The position numbers and the translations under genes are program-made. From Actinomadura atramentaria DSM 43919 (GTDB taxonomy: Bacteria > Actinomycetota > Actinomycetes > Streptosporangiales > Streptosporangiaceae), in the NCBI RefSeq assembly GCF_000381885.1, contig NZ_KB907208.1, positions 1 to 64,000 of the forward strand: a stretch of 64,000 bases of DNA. The letters are read 5' to 3'. Positions 1 through 7,265 of the stretch are shown here, in pieces. A model generated the notes under the pieces. That model was given only the letters and a program-made list of their open reading frames with translations. It made no database searches and was not told where the DNA came from. Numbering within the stretch: the first letter of the stretch is position 1; the number at the start of each line of letters is the position of its first letter.

Positions 1-178
1 TCAAACCCATCGCCACAGAAACACCCCTGCTGGTGTGAGAGTAGTGTTCGCGTCCCTGTGCGGTTCCCAGACAACAACTGGGTTCCGCGAGTTTCAAGTG
101 AATAATGTTCGCTTAAACGACATGAGTTTCCCGCCCGTCCGTGGAGCGCTTCGGTGCTTCGGAGGGGTTGGGGTTGGT
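1..178 (+). other. rRNA spacer upstream of 5S rRNA
   Basis: The first ~178 bases precede the 5S gene and do not match the conserved 3' end of actinomycete 23S rRNA that I know. They are most simply the 23S-5S spacer. The stretch contains a short inverted repeat (ttcccag / ctgggttcc near 64-96) and no credible reading frame. The 23S gene itself should lie just outside the left edge. Confidence 0.6.
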
Positions 179-179
179 C

Positions 180-297
180 GTTCGGTGGTTTTGGCGAGAG
201 GGAAACACCCGGTCCCATTCCGAACCCGGAAGTTAAGCCTTTCAGCGCCGATGGTACTGCATGGGGGACTGTGTGGGAGAGTAGGACACCGCCGGAC
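180..297 (+). rRNA. rrf: 5S ribosomal RNA
   Basis: The stretch matches the actinobacterial 5S consensus: the 5' arm ttcggtggt, the loop region gggaaacacccggtcccatt, ccgaacccggaagttaagcc, then gcgccgatggtactgca and a 3' arm ending accgccgg that pairs with the 5' arm. The length (~118 nt) is normal. It is the last gene of an rrn operon and is followed by two hairpin terminators. The ends are assigned by terminal pairing and could be off by 1-3 nt. Confidence 0.95.
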
Positions 298-310
298 TCA
301 TATTACGAAC

Positions 311-336
311 AGGCCCCGCCATTCATGGCGGGGCCT
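311..336 (+). terminator. terminator after 5S rRNA
   Basis: A perfect 10-bp stem (aggccccgcc / ggcggggcct) with a 6-nt loop (attcat) lies 14 nt past the 5S 3' end. The downstream run is pyrimidine-rich rather than pure T, as is common for actinomycete terminators. Confidence 0.85.
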
Positions 337-383
337 GTCCTGCTTTCCGGGCCTCTTTCTGTGGGGGCTGTTCGTGTTTTGCG

Positions 384-407
384 GGCCTCGCCTTCGGCGG
401 GGCCTTT
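384..407 (+). terminator. second terminator after rrn operon
   Basis: A 9-bp stem (ggcctcgcc / ggcggggcc, one G-U) with a ttc loop is followed directly by ttttt. This canonical intrinsic terminator backs up the one at 311-336. Confidence 0.85.
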
Positions 408-565
408 TTGTGTTGTGGGGGCGACCGAGTGTGAGGCGGTGGGGCGTCGCCGTCGAGCGGGTCCGCGGTTGGGCGGTGGTCGGCTGGGTCGATGCAGGTG
501 GGGTGTTACGGGCGGCGGGTGTCGGGTAGGCGGCCGGGCAGCCCTCGACGACAGGAGAGCCGATC

Positions 566-799
566 GTGATCACTGTGGAGCATGTCGAACGTCTGCTGCG
601 GGCCGAGGACCCCGAGGCCGCGCTTATCGTCGTGAACGGACGTCCGGAGGTCGTCTCGTCGGCGCACGCGACCGACGGGCTGCTGGTCACGGACCGGCGG
701 GACGTCGTGACGCAGATCGGTGAGGGCGAGACGACGCCCGAGACGCTGGAGCGGCTGGCCGACGCACTCGATACGGCCGTCACCGAGCTGGGCGGCTGA
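566..799 (+). CDS. small hypothetical protein (77 aa)
   Basis: GTG start with an AGGAGA ribosome-binding site 8 nt upstream (552-557). The acidic 77-residue protein has no Cys and no membrane segment. Its N-terminal part looks like a compact alpha/beta fold (MITVEHVERLL, then AALIVVNGRPEVVSS and GLLVTDRRDVV), followed by a C-terminal helix. I do not recognise a family. The codon bias and good RBS make it a real gene. It stands alone between the rrn terminators and a convergent methyltransferase gene. Confidence 0.7.
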   Translation: MITVEHVERLLRAEDPEAALIVVNGRPEVVSSAHATDGLLVTDRRDVVTQIGEGETTPETLERLADALDTAVTELGG

Positions 800-833
800 C
801 GCGGCGGCGCCCCGAACGCGGGCCGGGCGGGTC

Positions 834-870
834 AACGCGTGCGAATTGACCTGAACGCGTGCGAATTGAC
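834..870. repeat. two direct copies of a 17-bp sequence, 20-bp period
   Basis: The 17-mer aacgcgtgcgaattgac occurs at 834-850 and again at 854-870. It lies in the spacer between two convergent genes, so a transcription-factor site pair for either gene would be unusual. It may be a repeat remnant. Confidence 0.7.
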
Positions 871-879
871 TTGGGCGAA

Positions 880-901
880 CCCGGCCGCGAATGCGGCCGG
901 G
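880..901. terminator. bidirectional hairpin between convergent genes
   Basis: A perfect 9-bp stem (cccggccgc / gcggccggg) with a gaat loop lies between the 77-aa gene (plus) and the methyltransferase (minus). There is no T-run on either side. The position suggests a shared, probably weak, terminator. Confidence 0.55.
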
Positions 902-996
902 CGGATCAAACCGCGTGGATTGGGCCGGGGACGGACCACACAGGTCAGGTCGGGCGGGGCGGGCCGCGCAGGCCGGGCGGGCCGGGCAGTAGCAGG

Positions 997-1767
997 TCAG
1001 GTCGGGCGGCTTGCGATGAGGACGGTCGCGGCGAGGTCGTCGCACTCGGCTGTGCGCGCGGTCAGGCCGTGGGCGGTGACGGCCGCGACGGCGGCCTGGG
1101 CCTGGCGCTCGCTGGTCTCGAAGAACAGGTGCCCGGCGGGCGCGAGCCAGGCGGCGGCTTCGGCGGCGACGCGGCGGAGGACGGCGAGGCCGTCCGTGCC
1201 GCCGTCCAGGGCGACGCGGGCTTCGTGGTCGCGCGCCTCGGCGGGGAGCAGCGCGATGTCGCTGGTCGGGACGTAGGGGACGTTGGAGAGGAGCACGTCC
1301 ACGTGTCCGCGCAGGGCGGCGGGCAGCGGCGCGAAGAGGTCGCCGGTGTGGACGCGGTCGGGTGGGAGGTTGCGGCGGGCGCACGCGGTGGCGGCCGGGT
1401 CGAGGTCGGCCGCGTGGACGTCGGCGTCCGCGCGGGCGGCGGCGAAGGCCGCGCCGAGCGCGCCGGAGCCGCAGCACAGGTCCACGACGACCGGGGCCTC
1501 GCCGTCCGTCAGCTCTAGGGCCTGCTCGAGCAGGAACTCGGTGCGGCGGCGGGGCACGAAGACGCCGGGTTCCACGATGACGCGGACGCCGCCGAACTCC
1601 GCCCAGCCGAGGACGTGCTCCAGCGGCAGGCCCGCGGCCCGGCGCTCGACCATCGCGGCGCGCTCGTCCGGCCCGGTGGCGGTCTCAACGATCAGCCGCG
1701 CCTCGTCCTCGGCGAAGACGCACCCGGCGGCGCGCAGGCGGTCGGTGATTTCGGTGAACTCCGGCAT
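997..1767 (-). CDS. HemK/PrmC-like protein N5-glutamine methyltransferase
   Basis: 256-aa class I SAM-dependent methyltransferase. Motif I is VVDLCCGSGALG (about residues 93-104). The acidic end of strand 2 is AADLDP, and the signature is SNVPYVP, the actinomycete variant of the HemK/PrmC NPPY motif that holds the glutamine amide. The N-terminal helical part (VERRAAGLPLEHVLGWAEF) also matches the HemK family. The expected role is methylation of a Gln side chain, with release-factor GGQ motifs as the classical substrate. Because the signature is NVPY rather than NPPY, this may be the second actinomycete paralogue rather than PrmC itself, which normally sits beside prfA. ATG start at 1767. Confidence 0.85.
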   Translation of the reverse strand: MPEFTEITDRLRAAGCVFAEDEARLIVETATGPDERAAMVERRAAGLPLEHVLGWAEFGGVRVIVEPGVFVPRRRTEFLLEQALELTDGEAPVVVDLCCGSGALGAAFAAARADADVHAADLDPAATACARRNLPPDRVHTGDLFAPLPAALRGHVDVLLSNVPYVPTSDIALLPAEARDHEARVALDGGTDGLAVLRRVAAEAAAWLAPAGHLFFETSERQAQAAVAAVTAHGLTARTAECDDLAATVLIASRPT

Positions 1768-1805
1768 CGGTTCCCTTCGGCGGTGTGCGGGCGGCGCGAG
1801 TCTAG

Positions 1806-1972
1806 ACGTGTTTCAAAGTCCCGGCCCACGGCCCTCGCCTGGCGGCTCGGACCCCACCGGCCCTGTGCGAGCGCAACATCGCTTCGCGACCTGGCCGGTA
1901 AAGCTCGCCTCCAGCTCGCTCTACCGGCAGGTAACGCACTCGCGCTGTGGCTGAGGCACTTTGAGACAGGCC
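1806..1972. mobile_element. MITE-like inverted-repeat element bounded by CTAG
   Basis: A 167-bp non-coding segment with imperfect terminal inverted repeats: tgtttcaaagt just inside the left end and, reading in from the right end, tgtctcaaagt (10 of 11 identical). Each end abuts a CTAG tetranucleotide (1802-1805 and 1973-1976), consistent with a target-site duplication. Internally, acctggccggta (1889-1900) pairs with taccggcaggt (1922-1932), so the element can fold extensively. It carries no coding capacity. I infer a miniature element mobilised in trans. It could instead be the end fragment of a larger insertion sequence. Confidence 0.55.
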
Positions 1973-2032
1973 CTAGGTCGTGTCCGGTGGATCTCGGTGT
2001 TTGGTTGAGGTCGATCAGTGGGTTGGGGTGTG

Positions 2033-2895
2033 ATGGCGGGCGTGGTGCGTCGTCATGAGCTCACGGATGCGGCGTGGGTGCGGATCGAGCCGTTTCTGCC
2101 CGGTCAGGTGCGCCGGGGCGGCCGGTGGCTGGATCACCGGACCGTTCTGAACGGGATCTTGTGGAAGCTCGCCACCGGTGCTCCATGGCGGGATCTGCCC
2201 GAGCGGTATGGCAACTGGAAGACCGTCTACGAGCGTTACCGCAGGTGGGCGGCCGACGGGACGTTCGACCAGGTCCTCACCTGCGTCCAAGTCCATGACG
2301 ACGCCATCGGCCGCATCGACTGGACCGTCAGCATCGATTCCACGATCGTGCGTGCCCACCAGCACGCGGCCGGCGCCCGCAAAAAAGGGAACCCGCAGGG
2401 ACAAACCGGCAAGCGCTCGGCCGGTCCCGAGGCGGACTGACCAGCAAACTCCATCTGGCGGTCGACGGCCGCGGCCTGCCTTTGGCGCTGGCCGTCACCG
2501 CTGGGAACGTCAACGACTGCACCGTCTTCGATCAGATCATGATCGACATCCGCGTGCCGCGGCCGGGGCGAGGGCGTCCCCGCACCCGCCCCGACCGCGT
2601 CATCGCCGACAAGGCCTACAGCTCCCGCGCCGTCCGCGCTCATCTGCGCACGCGCGGCATCGGCTGCACCATCCCAGAAAGAAGCGATCAGCGAGCCGGA
2701 CGCAGCCGTCGCGCAAGCCGGGGCGGACGGCCACCAGCGTTCGATCCCGCCGCCTACCGGCAGCGCAACGTCGTGGAACGCTGCATCAACCGGCTGAAGC
2801 AATGGCGCGGCATCGCCACCCGCTACGACAAACTCGCCCGCCACTACCGGGCAGCAGTCACCCTGGTCAGCGCACTGCTCTGGATCACCACATGA
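2033..2895 (+). CDS. IS5-family DDE transposase, made by -1 frameshift
   Basis: Frame A (from ATG 2033, or GTG 2018, to a stop at 2440) encodes the N-terminal domain (HELTDAAWVRIEPFLP, GAPWRDLPERYGNWKTVYER) and the first catalytic Asp in SIDSTIVRAHQ. Frame B, in the -1 frame and ending at 2895, encodes GGLTSKLHLAVDGRGLPL, the second Asp in IADKAYSS and the Glu in VERCINRLKQW. A -1 slip on A6G (2381-2387) joins them without losing a codon of the conserved GRSRGGLTSK stretch. The full DDE triad therefore exists only in the frameshifted product, about 287 aa. The stop codon overlaps the right inverted repeat. Confidence 0.88.
2381..2387 (+). other. programmed -1 frameshift site (A6G)
   Basis: Frame A reads CGC AAA AAA GGG here, and the downstream transposase frame is -1. 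The run of six A is striking in a GC-rich genome and sits where IS427-group elements shift frame. Confidence 0.75.
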
Positions 2896-2914
2896 TCCAC
2901 CGGACACGGCCTAG

Positions 2915-3371
2915 GCGTCCGCACGGCAGCCGGCCAGCCGTTCGCGCCTCGGCCGGGCTGAGGAGGACGTTCGGATGTCGGCTGCTTGCGTTCCGTCCGC
3001 GCTGAGCGGGCGCGGAGGCGTTTGAGGACGCCGCGAGGACGTCCGGACGAGCGTACGCGAGAAGGCGCGCTCTGGCTTACGGCGCTGGGGTTGAGGTTCG
3101 CCGTGGTTGAGGCGCTGGGGGTTGAGTCTGGGTACTGCCCGCAGGGCCAGACGGCGACCGCAGGGTCGGGCGGTGCCGAAGGGCGGCGCGGAGGCGGTCG
3201 GGGCCATCCGGAGAATGCCCGGCCGTGCGTGGGTGGGATGGTCGGGCGGCGGCGCATAAGGCCGGGCGGTCCGCGCGTGGGGACGTTCGCGCCGAGCGAG
3301 TGTGGGACAGCGGGGCGGTGCCTGGGGATTCGGCCGCGCCCCGGTGGGGGGTTGGGGCGCGGCCGGGTGGG
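2915..3371. other. 457-bp gap with no supported gene
   Basis: Nothing here resembles a protein family, and no frame has a convincing start. Frames open across it read as Arg/Gly/Pro-rich GC-bias artefacts. It contains short G/T-rich imperfect repeats (ggcgctgggg, ggttgagg near 3079-3130). It lies between the IS right end and the 3' end of the P450 gene, so it may include a terminator I cannot resolve. Confidence 0.5.
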
Positions 3372-4622
3372 TCAGAGGTGGATGGGGATTTCCGCGAGGG
3401 CGTTGGTGAAAAGGCTCGGGACGGGCTTCGGGCCGTCCGGGCCCAAGGCGAGTTCGGCGTCCGGGTAGTGGGTGAAGAACGCCCGGACCGCGAGGACCGC
3501 CTGGCGCTGCGCCAGGTGGGAGCCGGGGCAGACGTGGCGGCCCGCGCCGAACGCCAGGTTCGGGCGCTGGTCGCGCGTCAGGTCGTACTCGTGCGCGGTC
3601 GGGCCGTGCTGGGCGGCGTCGCGGCCGACCGCCGTGTACGGGGCCATGATCGCGTCCCCGGCCGGGATCGTGACGCCCGCGATCTCCACGTCCCGGACCG
3701 GGTAGCGGGCGAGGAAGTTGCCGATGGACGAGTCCCAGCGCAGCGTCTCGGCGACCGCGTCGGCGTAGCGGTCCTCGGCACGGGCGAGCGCGAGCTGGTC
3801 CGCGTGGGCGAGCAGCGCGCGGATCGTGTTGCCGATGAGCCCGATCGTCGTCTCGTGACCCGCGGTGAGCAGGACCCACAGGGTGTCGGCGAGTTCGCGG
3901 TCGCTCATGTCGACGGAGCCGTCGCGGCGCGCGGCGATGAGCGCGCTCGTCAGGTCGTCGCCGGGGTCGGCGGCGCGGGTCTCGATGAGCGCGCCGAGGA
4001 AGCGGGGGATGTCCGCCATGACCTCGGCGACCTGTTCGGGCGTGGTGTCGGTGCGGAAGATGGAGTCGACGAGGTGCCGCAACCGCGCCCACTCGTCGTC
4101 GGGGACGCCGAGCAGGTCGCAGATCACGCGCAGTGGCAGCGGCGCGCAGAGGTGGGCGCGGACGTCCACGACGCCGGACGCGTCGGCGTGCGCGGGGAGT
4201 TCCGCGACGAGTTCGTCCACGGTCGCGGCGATGCGGGGCGTCATCTCCTCGACGCGGCGCTGGGTGAACGTCGCGGTGATGGGGCGGCGCAGGCGGCGGT
4301 GGTTCTCGCCGTCCGCGGTGACGAGGTTGTCGACGGCGATCATCCCGATGATCGGGTTCTCCGGGGTCAGCTCGCCGGTCCGGTAGGCGGTCCAGGTCTT
4401 GTAGTCCTTGCTCATGTCCGGGCTGCGGACGATCTGCTCGACCAGTTCGTGCGTCGTGACGGCCCAGACGACGAGGCCGCCGGGCAGGCCGACGCGGACG
4501 AGGCCGCCGGTGGCCTCGCCGGCGGCGCGGAGGCGGGCCGCCTCGCCGTGGTGGTCGGACCCCGCCGGGTCCAACGGGATGACTGGTATATGGGCATATT
4601 TCGGACTGGTTGGGGTGCTCAT
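3372..4622 (-). CDS. cytochrome P450, canonical
   Basis: 416-aa bacterial class I P450. The I-helix carries TAGHETT (oxygen-activating acid-alcohol pair), the K-helix carries ETLR (EXXR), and the haem loop is FGAGRHVCPGSHLAQ with the Cys ligand. ATG at 4622 has a GGAG 8 nt upstream and starts 46 bp after the upstream conservon P450 gene stops, so it is probably co-transcribed. It needs a ferredoxin and reductase, neither of which is encoded nearby. The substrate is unknown. Some conservons do carry a second P450, which suggests a shared role with the sensor/GTPase module. Confidence 0.92.
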   Translation of the reverse strand: MSTPTSPKYAHIPVIPLDPAGSDHHGEAARLRAAGEATGGLVRVGLPGGLVVWAVTTHELVEQIVRSPDMSKDYKTWTAYRTGELTPENPIIGMIAVDNLVTADGENHRRLRRPITATFTQRRVEEMTPRIAATVDELVAELPAHADASGVVDVRAHLCAPLPLRVICDLLGVPDDEWARLRHLVDSIFRTDTTPEQVAEVMADIPRFLGALIETRAADPGDDLTSALIAARRDGSVDMSDRELADTLWVLLTAGHETTIGLIGNTIRALLAHADQLALARAEDRYADAVAETLRWDSSIGNFLARYPVRDVEIAGVTIPAGDAIMAPYTAVGRDAAQHGPTAHEYDLTRDQRPNLAFGAGRHVCPGSHLAQRQAVLAVRAFFTHYPDAELALGPDGPKPVPSLFTNALAEIPIHL

Positions 4623-4668
4623 GGGCGACTCCGGTGCGCGGGTGGCGAAGCGGGTGATCGAGCGGGGG

Positions 4669-5898
4669 TCAGGGGACGGCGATCGGCGCGGGCGTGAACG
4701 CGACGGGCAGGCCCCGCGGGATGCGCGTCCACGGGCTCGGCTCGCTGCCGATCGCGTCGGGGTCGACGGTGATGCGGGCGTCGCGCAGCAGGTGCCCGGC
4801 GGCGGCGACGGCCGTCCGGGCGATCGTGCGGGCGGGGTCGCGGGCCGGGCAGGCGTGCGGGCCCGCGGACCACGCCATCGACGCGTGGTTGCCGTGCGTC
4901 CACCAGCCGGGCGTGTGCGCGCGGGTGTCGCGGGACGCGGCGGCCAGGCCGAGGATCAGCGCGTCCCCGCGCGCGACGCGGCGGCCGCCCAGCTCGACGT
5001 CCGCCAGCGCGTACCGGGCCGGCATGTTGATCATCGGGGGCTGGCGGGCCAGGACCTCGTCCAGCGCGTCGTCCACCGACAGCCGCCCGCCGCGCATCCG
5101 GCTCGCGAACCGGGGGTCGGTCAGGACGATCCGCAGGGACTGGGAGATCCAACTGATCAGCGTGTGGTTGCCGGCCGAGACCAGGACGACGAGCGTCTGC
5201 AGGACCTCGGCGTCGCTGCGCAGGTCCGGGTGCCGCAGCAGGACGCTCGTCATGTCGTCGCCCGGCGCGGCCGTCTTCGCGGCCAGCAGCCCGAACAGCA
5301 GCGCCTCGAAGCGGGCGTTGCCCTCCTGCGCGCGCTCCCCGGACGAGAACAGCAGGTGGGTGGCCTCCAGCAGCTCCGCGGACTGCGCCGCGTCCAGGCC
5401 GATGAGGTCGCCGATCGTCAGCAGCGGGACGGCCGCCGCGTAGTCGCGGACCAGGTCGGCCTCGCCGCGCGGCGCGATCTCCGCGATCAGGCCGGTGCAG
5501 AGCCGCTCGACGGTGCGCCGCAGGCGGCGGTGGTCGATGCCGCCGATCGCGTCCTGCAGCGGGCGGCGCAGTCGGCGGTGCTCCTCGCCGTCGTGGCCGA
5601 TGACGTTGTCCCGGAAGAACATCATCGGGCCGAGCGGGGAGTCGGGCGGGACCGTTCCGTCCTGGAACGATCGCCACTGCCGGGCGTCGCGGCTGAACAG
5701 GTGCTCCTCGCGGGTGATCGTGCGCAGCTCGTCGTAGCCCATGACGAGCCAGGCGTGGACGCCGGGCTGCAGCTCGACCGGCGCGACCGGCCCGTAGCCG
5801 CGCCACAGCCGCTCGAACGCGCCGTCGGGGTCGGCGGTGGTGGCGTCCAGCGGCAGGACGCCGGACGCGGCGAGCCGCTCCAGTTCGGTGCCGGTCAC
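4669..5898 (-). CDS. cvnE: conservon P450 (CvnE-type) lacking canonical catalytic motifs
   Basis: 409-aa P450-fold protein. GTG at 5898 overlaps the stop of the GTPase gene by 4 bp, so it is translationally coupled. The Cys ligand is present in WSAGPHACPARDP, but the usual FxxGxxxCxG has F to W and the last G to A. At the K-helix, DEVLARQPPM aligns with the usual EEVLR...P so that the EXXR arginine is replaced by Ala. At the I-helix, SAGNHTL has His in place of the acidic residue. Loss of EXXR is known from the CYP157 family of Streptomyces conservons. The protein may be an atypical P450 or a ligand sensor rather than a normal monooxygenase. Confidence 0.88.
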   Translation of the reverse strand: MTGTELERLAASGVLPLDATTADPDGAFERLWRGYGPVAPVELQPGVHAWLVMGYDELRTITREEHLFSRDARQWRSFQDGTVPPDSPLGPMMFFRDNVIGHDGEEHRRLRRPLQDAIGGIDHRRLRRTVERLCTGLIAEIAPRGEADLVRDYAAAVPLLTIGDLIGLDAAQSAELLEATHLLFSSGERAQEGNARFEALLFGLLAAKTAAPGDDMTSVLLRHPDLRSDAEVLQTLVVLVSAGNHTLISWISQSLRIVLTDPRFASRMRGGRLSVDDALDEVLARQPPMINMPARYALADVELGGRRVARGDALILGLAAASRDTRAHTPGWWTHGNHASMAWSAGPHACPARDPARTIARTAVAAAGHLLRDARITVDPDAIGSEPSPWTRIPRGLPVAFTPAPIAVP

Positions 5899-6515
5899 GC
5901 GGACGGCCCCGCTCCCACGGCGAGCGCGTGCCGCGTCAGGGCGGTCAGCGCGCGGATCGAGGACGCGCGGTCGCGCGCGTCGCAGGTCACCAGCGGCGTC
6001 TCGGGCAGCAGGTCCATCGCCCGCCGCAGGTCCGGCACCGGGTGCCGGACGGTGTCGGGGAACTCGTTCACCGCGACGGCGACCGGCCCCAGCCCGTGCT
6101 CCTCCAACTCGCCCAGCACCTCGAAACTGCCCTCCAGCCGTCGCGTGTCCACGAGCACCAGCACCCCGACCGCGCCGCGCGCCAGGCCCGCCCACATGTC
6201 CCAGTAGCGGCGCTGCCCCGGCGTCCCGAAGACGTACAGGACCAGGTCGCCGCCGAGCGTGAGGCGGCCGAAGTCCAGCGCGACGGTCGTGGTGGTCTTG
6301 CGGTCGAGGCCCGCCAGGTCGTCGACGCCGACGCTGGCCTCGGTCATCTGCTCCTCGGTGCGCAGCGGTTCGATCTCGCTGACCGCGCCGACGAACGTGG
6401 TCTTGCCGACGCCGAAGTCCCCGACGACGAGGATCTTGGCGGTCTCGGTCACCGTGTCGGCGACGTAGTCGACCCGGTGCCGTCCGGGCGGGCGTTCAGA
6501 GGCTGTTGAGTCCAT
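5895..6515 (-). CDS. cvnD: conservon small GTPase (CvnD/MglA-like)
   Basis: 206-aa Ras/MglA-like GTPase. The P-loop is GDFGVGKTTF (about residues 32-41), the switch II motif is FGTPGQRRYWDMW, and the NKxD equivalent is reduced to VNEF, as in other conservon ATP/GTP-binding proteins. It presumably cycles with the Roadblock protein CvnB and associates with the membrane complex of the CvnA sensor. It overlaps cvnC by 20 bp at its start and cvnE by 4 bp at its stop. Confidence 0.93.
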   Translation of the reverse strand: MDSTASERPPGRHRVDYVADTVTETAKILVVGDFGVGKTTFVGAVSEIEPLRTEEQMTEASVGVDDLAGLDRKTTTTVALDFGRLTLGGDLVLYVFGTPGQRRYWDMWAGLARGAVGVLVLVDTRRLEGSFEVLGELEEHGLGPVAVAVNEFPDTVRHPVPDLRRAMDLLPETPLVTCDARDRASSIRALTALTRHALAVGAGPSA

Positions 6516-6879
6516 CGAGGACCTTCTGGAGGAGGGCGTGGCCGGGCGTGGGTTCGGGGCGGTCGCCGTGCGGGCGCAGATGGTGCGAGGCGACCAGGTC
6601 GGCGGCGAGGACGAGCACGACGCTGACGGGCAGGGCGAGGTGGGCGGCGGCCTCCGCGACCGACAGCGTCCCGCCCCGGCACAGCCGCAGCAGCGCCCGG
6701 GACTGCGGCGCGGCGTCCACCGCGAGCGGCGCGCCGGTCGGGTCGGCGCGCAGCAGCGTGTCGAGGGCGAGCGCCGCGTCGCCGGGCGCGACGCGGCCGG
6801 ACGTCAGGACGAACGGGCGCAGCGCGGCGTCGTCGGCGGCGGCGGGTTCGGCGGCGTCGTCGGGGAGCCGCACGGTCAC
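6496..6879 (-). CDS. cvnC: DUF742 protein (CvnC)
   Basis: 127-aa DUF742 protein with the family core RPFVLTSGR near the N-terminus, a winged-helix-like middle (LSVAEAAAHLALPVSVVLVLAADLV) and the C-terminal LLQKVLDGL. DUF742 proteins accompany CvnA, CvnB and CvnD in every conservon, and their biochemical role is unclear. The gene overlaps cvnB by 4 bp. Confidence 0.92.
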   Translation of the reverse strand: MTVRLPDDAAEPAAADDAALRPFVLTSGRVAPGDAALALDTLLRADPTGAPLAVDAAPQSRALLRLCRGGTLSVAEAAAHLALPVSVVLVLAADLVASHHLRPHGDRPEPTPGHALLQKVLDGLNSL

Positions 6880-7265
6880 CCCGTCCCGCCCGCGCCGCGC
6901 CGGGGCGTGCTCAGCGCGGCCTCACCGAGCTTGAGGACCATGTGCTGCATCTCCTGCGCGATCAGGCCCGGGTTGATGTCCTCCCCGGTGACGACCGCGA
7001 GGGCGGTGCCCGCCGCCGCGCCGCGCACGAACAGGCAGCCGCCGTCGTGCTGGACCATCACCTGCCGGACGACCGGGTCGCCGCCGTGCGCGGCCGCCTG
7101 GTCGCGGCCGAGGGACAGCAGCGCGGTGCAGCGCGCGGCGAGGCGCTCGGCGTCGTCGCGGGCGAGGTCGCCGGAGCGGGCCTTCAGCAAACCGTCGGTG
7201 GTACAGAGCACGACGTGCCGGACGCCCGGCACGCGCGCCATCTGCTCAACGGTCCAGTCACTCAC
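6876..7265 (-). CDS. cvnB: Roadblock/LC7 protein (CvnB)
   Basis: 129-aa Roadblock/LC7-fold protein. GTG at 7265 overlaps cvnA by 8 bp. The fold is visible as VPGVRHVVLCTTDGLL, a central helix (AERLAARCTALLSL) and VRQVMVQHDGGCLFVRGAA. Roadblock proteins act as GTPase-activating or scaffolding partners for MglA-type GTPases, here CvnD. Longer starts are possible upstream but have no family support. Confidence 0.92.
   Translation of the reverse strand: MSDWTVEQMARVPGVRHVVLCTTDGLLKARSGDLARDDAERLAARCTALLSLGRDQAAAHGGDPVVRQVMVQHDGGCLFVRGAAAGTALAVVTGEDINPGLIAQEMQHMVLKLGEAALSTPRRGAGGTG

Larger units (their letters stand above)
1977..2910 (+). mobile_element. IS5-family insertion sequence (IS427-like), complete
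   Basis: A 934-bp element with 17-bp terminal inverted repeats that match at 16 of 17 positions (left gtcgtgtccggtggatc 1977-1993; right arm 2894-2910). It is flanked on both sides by CTAG (1973-1976 and 2911-2914), the apparent target duplication. It encodes one transposase split over two frames with an A6G slippery site, the hallmark of the IS427 subgroup. Both ends and both frames look intact, so the copy may be active. It has inserted exactly at the right-hand CTAG of the adjacent MITE-like element. Confidence 0.88.

Noticed and set aside
2986-3468. Possible 160-aa gene after the IS
   Set aside because: No ribosome-binding site, Gly/Arg-rich, no family resemblance, and it runs into the 3' end of the P450 gene.
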